6,063 nt of DNA from Planctomycetota bacterium. Its GTDB lineage: Bacteria > Planctomycetota > UBA1135. Positions 1 to 5,686 of the stretch are shown here, in pieces. The position numbers and the translations under genes are program-made. The notes beneath the pieces are model-generated. The model was given only the letters and a program-made list of their open reading frames with translations, was not told where the DNA came from and did no database searches. Position 1 is the first letter of the stretch. Each line of letters starts with the position of its first letter. Where the stretch lies: NCBI GenBank assembly GCA_027623585.1, contig JAQBVK010000155.1, positions 1-6,063 on the forward strand, given 5' to 3'.

Positions 1-331
1 CGAACACGCGCTCCGCGCCGGCCGGATTCATGAGCTTGCCGAGCAGTTGCAGCAACGCCGGATAGGAAGCCGCGGCCTTGCCTTCGGAGAGCGCTTTCTC
101 GAGTGTGCTGAGGACCGGTCCCTGAAGCTCCGGCGCCGCTTCGAGCAACGTGGGCAGTCGATGGGCTTCGCCGGCCAACCAAGCCGGGCCTTCGGCGGAC
201 CAGACCTCGGCGGCGTGCGCCCGCCGCACGGCGGTGCGGCGCTCGAGATCCGCCAGCCACGTTTCCAGCGAACTACCGCCGTTTTGCGGCGGAGCGGCGG
301 ATAGCGCGAGCACCAGGGTCAAGCCAAGCAT
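1..331 (-). CDS. Unidentified, probably exported protein (5' part only; continues past the left edge)
   Basis: An uninterrupted minus-strand frame starts at ATG 331-329 and stays open for 110 codons to the window edge. I read it directly by reverse-complementing the region. The N-terminus (MLGLTLVLALSAAPP) looks like a short signal peptide: a hydrophobic stretch of about 10 residues, then small residues and proline, but with no Lys/Arg in the n-region, which is atypical. The mature part is Ala/Leu/Glu-rich and helical in character (for example TWLADLERR near residues 25-33 and STLEKALSEGK near residues 76-86), like an alpha-helical repeat protein, but I recognise no family. A GTG directly upstream (334-332) is an alternative start. 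The gene diverges from mnmG and shares its promoter region. Supporting it as real: the frame is long and open, and its start lies just after TATAAT-like boxes. Function unknown. Confidence 0.72.
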   Translation of the reverse strand, partial: MLGLTLVLALSAAPPQNGGSSLETWLADLERRTAVRRAHAAEVWSAEGPAWLAGEAHRLPTLLEAAPELQGPVLSTLEKALSEGKAAASYPALLQLLGKLMNPAGAERVF

Positions 332-336
332 CACCC

Positions 337-347
337 GTTCTAGAATA
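337..347 (-). promoter_or_regulatory. Putative -10 region for the leftward exported-protein gene
   Basis: On the minus strand two overlapping TATAAT-like hexamers can be read: TATTCT (347 to 342) and TAGAAC (342 to 337). The first would start transcription near 335, one to four nt before the GTG (334) or ATG (331) candidate starts, giving an almost leaderless mRNA. No convincing -35 element was seen. It overlaps the -10 box of mnmG on the other strand. Which of the two boxes is used is undecided. Confidence 0.4.
341..346 (+). promoter_or_regulatory. Putative -10 box (TAGAAT) of mnmG
   Basis: TAGAAT matches TATAAT at five of six positions. It predicts a transcription start near 353 and a leader of about 35 nt before the mnmG ATG at 388. 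The leader contains a run of seven G (356-362) and a Shine-Dalgarno sequence. No good -35 hexamer lies at the usual distance (around 317-324). It is half of the 8-bp palindrome TTCTAGAA (338-345). Confidence 0.45.
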
Positions 348-374
348 CCGGGCTCGGGGGGGTCGGAGATCCTT

Positions 375-380
375 GGTGAG
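375..380 (+). promoter_or_regulatory. Ribosome binding site of mnmG (decides the start)
   Basis: GGTGAG lies 7 nt upstream of ATG 388. This favours ATG 388 over the in-frame TTG at 373, which would add five residues (VRRI-type) not typical of MnmG and would place this site inside the gene. Confidence 0.6.
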
Positions 381-387
381 ACGAATC

Positions 388-2238
388 ATGAGTGTGCGCG
401 CATTCGACGTTGTGGTGGTGGGCGGGGGCCACGCCGGTCTGGAGGCGGCCGCTGCAGCGGCGCGCATGGGCGCGAGCACCGCGTTGTTGACGCTGCGCGC
501 GGATGCGGTGGGGCGCATGTCCTGTAATCCTGCGATCGGAGGCATCGGCAAGGGGCAACTCGCGCGTGAAGTCGACGCGCTGGGAGGTTGGATGGGGCGC
601 ATCACCGACGCGGCCGGCATCCAGTTCCGCATGTTGAACACCAGCAAGGGTCGCGCCGTACGTAGCCCACGCGCTCAGTGCGACCGCGATGCGTACGAAG
701 CGGCTGCGCAAGCTATGTGCGCGGCGCAGGAAGGGTTGGAGACAGTAGAGGGTGAGGCGGTGGATTTCCTGAGGTCGCCAGAGGGTGCGATCGCAGGCGT
801 TCGCCTCGCCGACGGGAGCGAACTCCGCGCGCGCGCCGTGGTGTTGACCACCGGGACCTTTCTCGAAGGCGTGATGCACACCGGTCTGCAGCAGCGCGCC
901 GGCGGCCGTGTAGGAGAGAGTGGAGCGGCGCCGCTGGGCGCTGCTTTGCGCGCGCTCGGATTGCCGACCGCGCGCCTCAAGACCGGGACGCCGCCGCGCC
1001 TCGCCGCGGACTCAGTGGATTACGCTGCGCTGGCCGAGCAGCCGGGCGACCTCGATCCCACGCCGTTTTCCTTCCTTACTTCCGCGCTCACTCGGCCACA
1101 GATTTCTTGCTGGCTCACGCGCACCACCGCCGCCACCCACGCAATCGTGCGCGAGCATCTGCACGAGTCGCCGATGTACGCCGGCCGCATCGAAGGCGTG
1201 GGACCGCGTTACTGTCCTTCCTTGGAGGACAAGGTGGTGCGCTACGCGGAGAAGGATCAGCACACCATCTTCCTCGAGCCCGAGGGTTGGGATTCGCCCT
1301 TGCTGTATGCGAACGGAATCAGCACCTCGCTGCCCGCGGAGGTGCAGGAGGCCTTCGTGCGCACCTGCGTCGGCATGGAGCGCGCGCGGATCGTGCAGCA
1401 CGGCTACGCGGTGGAGTACACCCACGTCGCTCCGCGCGCGCTGCGCCGCACGCTGGAAGCGCGCGACTGGCCGGGGCTGTTTCTGGCCGGTCAGATCTGC
1501 GGCACCAGCGGCTACGAGGAAGCCGCAGCGCAGGGACTAGTGGCGGGAGCCAACGCCGCGCTGCGCGCGCGCGGCGACGGCCGTGAATTCGTGCTCGGGC
1601 GGCACGAGGGCTACGTCGGCGTGCTGGTCGACGATCTCGTGACCTGTGACCCGAGTGAACCCTACCGCATGTTCACCTCGCGGGCGGAGTACCGGTTGCT
1701 GCTGCGCGCAGACAACGCCGACTTGCGTCTGACGCCGCGCGCGCAAGAGTTCGGACTCTCCGAACCGCGGCGAGATCGCGTACTCGACGAGCGACGCGCA
1801 CGCTTGGCGCGCGCGCGCGCCTTGTTGACCGAGCGGCGTGATCCGGAGGACGATGGCACCAGCGGTAAGCGCCGCGCCTTGATCGATCGCTTGCGGGCGC
1901 CGGGCGGCACGATCGAGGAGCTGCGGCCGCTCGCGCCGGAATTGGAATCCATCGGGCTGACGCGCGGAGACGTGGAGACGCTCGAATCCGACGTGCTCTA
2001 CGAGGGATACGCGCGACGGCAGAACGCTTGGGTGGAGCGTGCGTCCGAACGCGAAGTTGCCGCGATCCCCGACGCCTTCGACTATGCGGCCGTGAGCGGG
2101 CTGCGGATCGAGGCGCGCCAGAGCCTGCTCGGCGCGCGCCCGGCCACGCTCGGTGCGGCCGGACGTCTCGCCGGCGTGACACCCGCCGACGTGGCTCTGC
2201 TCGAAGTCGCGGTCGTGCGTGCCGCCCGCGCGCTCTGA
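388..2238 (+). CDS. mnmG: tRNA uridine-5-carboxymethylaminomethyl modification enzyme MnmG (GidA)
   Basis: MnmG works with the GTPase MnmE in the cytoplasm to install the carboxymethylaminomethyl or aminomethyl group at C5 of wobble uridine 34 in certain tRNAs, using FAD, NADH and methylene-tetrahydrofolate. The 616-residue product is close to the usual size (E. coli 629). It has the Rossmann FAD motif GGGHAG at residues 12-17, the SCNPAIGGIGKG loop with Cys46, the VRSPRAQCDR region (about 91-100), TGTFLEG (155-161), RLKTGTPPR (196-204), the GPRYCPS segment with Cys276, GQICGTSGYEEAAAQG (368-383), and the EPYRMFTSRAEYRLLLR block. Cys46 and Cys276 correspond to the two functionally important cysteines near 47 and 277 in E. 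coli. The C-terminal helical domain, which binds MnmE and tRNA, is intact, ending with a TLGAAGRLAGVTPAD motif (compare the family's TLGQA-R-GVTPA). ATG 388 is chosen because of the Shine-Dalgarno sequence at 375-380 and because MSVRAFDVVVVGGG fits the family N-terminus. The gene stands alone: neither mnmE nor rsmG, frequent neighbours, is next to it, and it converges on purC with a 7-nt gap. Confidence 0.97.
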   Translation: MSVRAFDVVVVGGGHAGLEAAAAAARMGASTALLTLRADAVGRMSCNPAIGGIGKGQLAREVDALGGWMGRITDAAGIQFRMLNTSKGRAVRSPRAQCDRDAYEAAAQAMCAAQEGLETVEGEAVDFLRSPEGAIAGVRLADGSELRARAVVLTTGTFLEGVMHTGLQQRAGGRVGESGAAPLGAALRALGLPTARLKTGTPPRLAADSVDYAALAEQPGDLDPTPFSFLTSALTRPQISCWLTRTTAATHAIVREHLHESPMYAGRIEGVGPRYCPSLEDKVVRYAEKDQHTIFLEPEGWDSPLLYANGISTSLPAEVQEAFVRTCVGMERARIVQHGYAVEYTHVAPRALRRTLEARDWPGLFLAGQICGTSGYEEAAAQGLVAGANAALRARGDGREFVLGRHEGYVGVLVDDLVTCDPSEPYRMFTSRAEYRLLLRADNADLRLTPRAQEFGLSEPRRDRVLDERRARLARARALLTERRDPEDDGTSGKRRALIDRLRAPGGTIEELRPLAPELESIGLTRGDVETLESDVLYEGYARRQNAWVERASEREVAAIPDAFDYAAVSGLRIEARQSLLGARPATLGAAGRLAGVTPADVALLEVAVVRAARAL

Positions 2239-2245
2239 AGCGGAC

Positions 2246-3190
2246 TTATCCGGTGATGCCTTCCGGTAGCGAGCCGGTCAGGATCGTGCAGATCTCGAGG
2301 TACTGGCTGCGCGTCTTCGCGATCACCTCCGCCGGGATCGGCGGCGGCGGCGGCTTGCGGTTCCACTCCTTGAGGCTGCGCAGATAACTGCGCACGATTT
2401 CCTTGTCCCACGAGGGCGGTTCTTGCCCGGCGACGACGCGGTCCGCAGGCCAATAGCGCGAGGAGTCGGGCGTGAGCACCTCGTCGATCAAGACCAGCTC
2501 GCCGTTCACTCGGCCGAACTCGAACTTGGTGTCGGCGAGGACGACGCCTTTGGCCTGGCACTGGGTGGTGGCTTGCTGGAAGAGTCTCAAGCCGATTTCG
2601 TGCACGCGCGCGGCTTCGGCGGCCGATCCGATCAGCGCTTCCGCTTGTTTCCAATCGATCGGTTCGTCCTTCTCCGCTTTGGTGGTGGGCGTGTGCAGCA
2701 CCTCCGGCAAGCGAGAAGCGTTTTGGAGACCGCTCGGCAAAGCATGCTCCCAGAGACGGCCCGTGGCTTCGTATTCGCGCCATCCGCTGCCCGCCAACCA
2801 ACCGCGCAGCACCACCTCGACGTTCAAGCGCTCGGCGAGCCTGGTCCAGGTGCTGCGGCCGCGCAAGACTGCGTGGACGGAATCCGGGAGGTCGGGGATT
2901 TCTTCCACGCGCACCGTGACGCGCGCTGCAGGCATCCAGTTCTCGACCGCGCGCAACCAATGCTCGGTGATGTGGGTCAGGATGCGGCCGCGGTCGGGCA
3001 CCGTTTCCTTCATCACGACGTCGAAGGCGCTCAAGCGGTCACTGGCGACCATCAGCGCCATGCCGGGATGCGAAGCGTGGTGATACACGTCGCGCACCTT
3101 GCCGCGGTAGACGAGGTTCCATCCGGGAATAGCCAAACCGCCGGGGTAGCCGGTGCCAGAAGCCGGCGCCGTGGAGCAGGAGGAGTTCAC
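2246..3190 (-). CDS. purC: Phosphoribosylaminoimidazole-succinocarboxamide (SAICAR) synthase, long ADE1-like form
   Basis: PurC joins aspartate to CAIR with ATP hydrolysis to give SAICAR, a late step of de novo IMP synthesis in the cytosol. The 314-residue product belongs to the longer, yeast ADE1-like branch rather than the roughly 240-residue E. coli type. Visible motifs in order: YRGKVRDVY (residues 28-36, nucleotide-binding glycine/lysine region), ASDRLSAFD (49-57), a VVLRGWLAGSGWREY segment, the LPEVLHTPTTKAEKDEP substrate-binding segment, ADTKFEFG, LIDEVLTPDSSRYW, and SWDKEIVRSYL near the end. All family hallmarks are present. The start is GTG 3190: it is the first possible start after an in-frame TAA at 3202-3200, and a TAAGAT box ends 6 nt before it. 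It gives about 15 extra N-terminal residues (Ser/Thr/Gly/Pro-rich), so TTG at codon 19 is an alternative. The tail contains a run of five prolines (KPPPPPIP). The gene is divergent from aroA (34 nt apart) and convergent with mnmG, so it is probably monocistronic. Confidence 0.96.
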   Translation of the reverse strand: MNSSCSTAPASGTGYPGGLAIPGWNLVYRGKVRDVYHHASHPGMALMVASDRLSAFDVVMKETVPDRGRILTHITEHWLRAVENWMPAARVTVRVEEIPDLPDSVHAVLRGRSTWTRLAERLNVEVVLRGWLAGSGWREYEATGRLWEHALPSGLQNASRLPEVLHTPTTKAEKDEPIDWKQAEALIGSAAEAARVHEIGLRLFQQATTQCQAKGVVLADTKFEFGRVNGELVLIDEVLTPDSSRYWPADRVVAGQEPPSWDKEIVRSYLRSLKEWNRKPPPPPIPAEVIAKTRSQYLEICTILTGSLPEGITG

Positions 3191-3194
3191 GACT

Positions 3195-3220
3195 CCATCT
3201 TAGGGTGCGCGCTACGATGG
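3195..3220. repeat. Dyad-symmetric element between purC and aroA
   Basis: CCATCTTA (3195-3202) and TACGATGG (3213-3220) form inverted arms pairing at seven of eight positions. Over the full 26 bp, 10 of 13 position pairs are complementary. The centre, between 3207 and 3208, is exactly midway between the start codons at 3190 and 3225. The symmetry makes each strand read TA(A/C)GATGG upstream of its gene. It may be simply a paired promoter core, or an operator for a dimeric regulator. Confidence 0.55.
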
Positions 3221-3224
3221 CCAA
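3197..3224 (-). promoter_or_regulatory. Putative leaderless promoter of purC
   Basis: On the minus strand TAAGAT (3202 to 3197) is a TATAAT-like -10 box (TANNNT), with TTGGCC (3224 to 3219; four of six matches to TTGACA) 16 nt upstream as a possible -35. The predicted transcription start is 3190, the first base of the purC GTG. A GGAG (3196-3193) lies only 2 nt from the GTG, too close for a normal Shine-Dalgarno interaction, which supports leaderless initiation. No transcription data are available. Confidence 0.5.
3213..3218 (+). promoter_or_regulatory. Putative -10 box (TACGAT) of a leaderless aroA promoter
   Basis: TACGAT matches TATAAT at four of six positions, including the key first TA and last T. 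It is followed by 6 nt (GGCCAA) and then the aroA GTG, so the predicted transcript begins at 3225 on the start codon itself. There is no Shine-Dalgarno sequence upstream of the GTG, consistent with leaderless translation. A -35 at normal spacing (about 3190-3196) is not convincing. Confidence 0.45.
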
Positions 3225-4529
3225 GTGCGGACGGCTCCTTCAGTGATCGGACTCCCAGGCTGCAAGTCCACGTCCCAGCGCGCCTTGGTTCTAGCGGCGC
3301 TCGCGGACGGAGAGAGCCGCGTGCAAGGGGTGTCGGGCTGTCGCGATTCTGCGGAACTCCTCGCCGCCCTCGTCGCGCTCGGCGTCGAAAGCCACTGGGA
3401 TGGAACGCCCGGGGCTGATGACGCGACGCTGACTTTGTATGGACGGACTCCGCAGCAGCTGCGCGGCACCGCTGACGCCATTGCGGTGGGCGAAGGCGCT
3501 TCCACCCTGCGTTTTTTGATGGCGGTGGTTGGCGCCGGCTCCGCTCCGGCGCGCTTCCGTCTTGCGCCGACTCTGGCCGCTCGACCGCATCAGGAGCTTG
3601 CCACCCTGCTCACGGAGATGGGCGCGTCGATCCAAACCGGCAACGATTCCGCCGGATGCTGGATGGAAGTGCGCGGCGCCGGCGGCTTCGGAACGCGCCG
3701 CGTCGAGATCGGCGCCTTGCGCAGCAGCCAAACTTTGTCCGCGCTCTGGATGGCCGCCGGAGACGGCGCCATGACCTGGTCGCTCGCTGAACGGGTCGGT
3801 TCGCGCGGCTACCTGGAGCTGACGGCTGAGATGCTGCGTCAGGTGCGCGGGTCGCGCGCGCTGCTGGAAGCGCAAGGCGGCAGTGTCTGGGAACAAGCGC
3901 CGGGCTTCGGCGCGCGTGCGCGCTTCCGAGTGATGGCCGATCCGAGCGCCGCGGTGTTCTTCGCCGTGGCCTGCATCCTGTTGCGGCGCAGCGTGCTCGT
4001 GGCTCGGCCGTGGAACTCCCGTCACGCGGATTCGGCGCTGTTGCGGCGCTTGCGCGGTGAAGACTGGCTGACCTGGCTGCCGGGCGAGCAGGGAGTGGAG
4101 TTGCTCCCTGGCCCATCGGCGCGACGCCGGGAGTTGATCGTCGACCTCGACGGCTCGCCGGACTGCGGACCGGCCTTGGCGGTCCTCGCGTCGCACATCC
4201 CGCAAGGCGGCCGCTTCACCGGGCTATCGCGCCTGCGTCTCAAGGAGTCCGACCGCATCCTTGCAATGACTCAACTCGCCGAGGCTTGCGGCGCGCGGGT
4301 GGAAGCGAGCGAGGACAGCTTGACGATTCGCCCCGGAGCGGGCGGTGCGCGACCCGGCCATCCGGCCGCGCCGCGCGCGCGCCAGGTGATCACGGCGGGG
4401 GATCATCGCACCGCGATGGCGGCAGGGGTGGCCGCGTTGCTCAACCCTGGCCTCGAGCCGGATGACGCCGCCTGCGTCGCGAAATCATTTCCCCATTTCT
4501 GGGAGACGCTCGCGTGCTTGCGCGTCTGA
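3225..4529 (+). CDS. aroA: 3-phosphoshikimate 1-carboxyvinyltransferase (EPSP synthase)
   Basis: AroA transfers the enolpyruvyl group of PEP to shikimate-3-phosphate, the sixth step of the shikimate pathway, in the cytosol. The 434-residue length is normal (E. coli 427). Active-site positions can be followed: K14-S15-x-S17-x-R19 in GCKSTSQR (family usually GDKS), S167-S168-Q169 for shikimate phosphate binding, DPSAAVFF in the second domain, SPD with D313, LRLKESDR with E341 and R344, DHRTAM with H394-R395, and AKSFPHFW with K420. These match E. coli K22, S23, R27, S169-Q171, D313, E341, R344, H385-R386 and K411. The PEP-binding loop, usually GN(A/S)GT.xR, is altered to GEGASTLR (89-96). GTG 3225 is used: an in-frame TAG at 3201-3203 closes the frame upstream, no other start codon lies between, and the N-terminus begins close to the K-S-x-S motif. 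The gene diverges from purC by 34 nt and overlaps the next gene by 16 nt, suggesting an operon with it. Confidence 0.95.
   Translation: MRTAPSVIGLPGCKSTSQRALVLAALADGESRVQGVSGCRDSAELLAALVALGVESHWDGTPGADDATLTLYGRTPQQLRGTADAIAVGEGASTLRFLMAVVGAGSAPARFRLAPTLAARPHQELATLLTEMGASIQTGNDSAGCWMEVRGAGGFGTRRVEIGALRSSQTLSALWMAAGDGAMTWSLAERVGSRGYLELTAEMLRQVRGSRALLEAQGGSVWEQAPGFGARARFRVMADPSAAVFFAVACILLRRSVLVARPWNSRHADSALLRRLRGEDWLTWLPGEQGVELLPGPSARRRELIVDLDGSPDCGPALAVLASHIPQGGRFTGLSRLRLKESDRILAMTQLAEACGARVEASEDSLTIRPGAGGARPGHPAAPRARQVITAGDHRTAMAAGVAALLNPGLEPDDAACVAKSFPHFWETLACLRV
4501..4505 (+). promoter_or_regulatory. Ribosome binding site of the TPR/HEAT gene
   Basis: GGGAG, inside the 3' end of aroA, is 8 nt upstream of GTG 4514. 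It supports this start and translation from a shared aroA mRNA, unlike the apparently leaderless genes nearby. Confidence 0.55.
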
Positions 4530-5677
4530 GCCTGCTGTGCGCGCTGCTGCCGGCAGCATGCGCCTCAGCCGATCCTTTCCCTCTTTCCGGAGGAGGCCAG
4601 GGCGCTTTGACCTCCGAGGGATATTGGTTGGCGCGCGCGGACGATGCCGAGGCGCGCAGCGATTTCGATGCGGCCCTGCTCAGCCTTGAGCGCTGGGAGC
4701 GAGACTTCCCCGAGCGCGCGGATCGCGCGTATTTCGAGCGCCGCTTGCGTTTGGCGGATGCGGCAGGAAACGACGAGTCCGCACTTGCGGCACGACGTTG
4801 TCTGCTCGAAGACTCTCCTGACGACTTCGAGCTCCGCCTCGCGCTCGCCGACGAGCTTGCTCGCGTCGGCCAGCCGCGTGCCGCGGCCGAGTTGCTCGAT
4901 CTGACTTACGAAGACCAGACCGAGCGACTGCGCGCGTGGCGGCGCAGCGCCGGTTATCTCGAGCAGGAGGGCGATTGGGGGGCGGCGGCGGAACGCATGG
5001 AGCTCGCGGCGAGCGATCCCGGCGCTGGAGCGTCGGCGCCGGCGTGGTGGGAGCGCGCTTCTTGGTTATGGGAGCGCGCTGGCGACCGGCCGCGCGCGAC
5101 CCGCGCGATCGAGCTTGCTCTGGAGGGCATCGAACTCGGTCCCCGCGAAGCGGCAGCGCTTGCTCGTCTGCGCGCCTTCGAACTCGGCGAGATCCACAGC
5201 GTCGAGGACGCGCGCGCGGCGCTGCGATTCCACACCGATCCGGATCTCCGCCTCAGCGCGGCGCGTTTCCTCGCTGCGCGGCGCTTCAATGACGAGATCT
5301 CGATCTTCGGGCGCGCGCTGAGCGATCCCGACGAGCGCGTCGTGGCGGTCTCGCTTGAGCAACTCGCAGTGCGCTTCGCCGCGACGGAGCGCGCCTACGT
5401 CGCCTCCCTGGCGCGCGGCTTGATCGGCGATGCCCGCCAAGCCGTGCGCGTTGAAGCGATTGTCCTCCTCGGCGCCTCCGGCGAAATGTCTGATGTTCCG
5501 CTGCTGCTGGAGGCGCTGGATCCAGCCGATCGCAGTTTGTTTCGCGCTGCACACCGCGCACTCCAGACTCTGACGGGTGAAGCGCAGTCGGCGCCGGACG
5601 GCTCCGATATTGACGACCTGCCATCCCAGCGCGAGCGATGGACCGCGTGGTGGAAGACGCGCGGCGAGCCTCGCTAG
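4514..5677 (+). CDS. Exported protein or lipoprotein with TPR-like and HEAT-like helical repeats, function unknown
   Basis: The 387-residue product starts with a signal peptide (MLARLSLLCALLPAACASA). Two processing routes are possible: signal peptidase I cleavage after ASA (residues 17-19), or lipidation at Cys16 with a non-ideal lipobox (PAAC). Residues about 36-210 form roughly five TPR-like helix pairs (for example AEARSDFDAALLSLERW, LADELARVGQPRAAAELL, SAGYLEQEGDWGAAAERM). From about 242 to 350 come about three HEAT-like repeats, seen in phrases such as DPDLRLSAARFLAAR, DPDERVVAVSLEQLA and ARQAVRVEAIVLLGASG. The tail is charged and Trp-rich, with W376, W379 and W380 (RWTAWW). Such proteins are usually protein-interaction scaffolds; no catalytic motif is visible. 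GTG 4514 is supported by the GGGAG at 4501-4505 and by the signal peptide. It overlaps aroA by 16 nt, so translational coupling is likely, but there is no obvious functional link to the shikimate pathway. Coding is supported by the full-length open frame and coherent repeat pattern. Confidence 0.85.
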   Translation: MLARLSLLCALLPAACASADPFPLSGGGQGALTSEGYWLARADDAEARSDFDAALLSLERWERDFPERADRAYFERRLRLADAAGNDESALAARRCLLEDSPDDFELRLALADELARVGQPRAAAELLDLTYEDQTERLRAWRRSAGYLEQEGDWGAAAERMELAASDPGAGASAPAWWERASWLWERAGDRPRATRAIELALEGIELGPREAAALARLRAFELGEIHSVEDARAALRFHTDPDLRLSAARFLAARRFNDEISIFGRALSDPDERVVAVSLEQLAVRFAATERAYVASLARGLIGDARQAVRVEAIVLLGASGEMSDVPLLLEALDPADRSLFRAAHRALQTLTGEAQSAPDGSDIDDLPSQRERWTAWWKTRGEPR

Positions 5678-5680
5678 AAT
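5675..5680 (+). promoter_or_regulatory. Putative -10 box (TAGAAT) of a leaderless galE promoter
   Basis: TAGAAT matches TATAAT at five of six positions, and its first three bases are the TAG stop codon of the preceding gene. Six nt separate it from ATG 5687, so transcription would start on that codon. No Shine-Dalgarno sequence is visible upstream. No good -35 lies at 5650-5658. Confidence 0.45.
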
Positions 5681-5686
5681 TCCATG

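Noticed and set aside
340..879. Minus-strand open frames of 124-179 codons over the start of mnmG
   Set aside because: Shadows of the mnmG N-terminal coding sequence. The real leftward gene starts at 331 in another frame.
1807..1822. Alternating CG tract inside mnmG, possible Z-DNA former
   Set aside because: Short, and explained by Arg/Ala codons (RARARA) in GC-rich coding sequence.
2249..2280. Three CCGGT direct repeats at the purC 3' end
   Set aside because: Five-base matches with unequal spacing inside coding sequence; expected by chance at this GC content.
2082..2960. 292-codon minus-strand open frame overlapping purC and the mnmG end
   Set aside because: It is in a different frame from purC on the same strand, extends into mnmG, and is Arg-rich and motif-free.
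3186..3191. TTCACG as a possible -35 for aroA
   Set aside because: The spacer to TACGAT would be 21 nt, too long for a standard housekeeping promoter.
2423..3418. 331-codon plus-strand open frame opposite purC
   Set aside because: It lies antisense to purC, whose product carries all SAICAR synthase motifs. Long antisense frames are expected at this GC content, and the translation is low-complexity with no family resemblance.
3291..4205. 304-codon minus-strand open frame opposite aroA
   Set aside because: Shadow of aroA: Arg/Ala/Gln-rich translation, no motifs, no plausible start signal.
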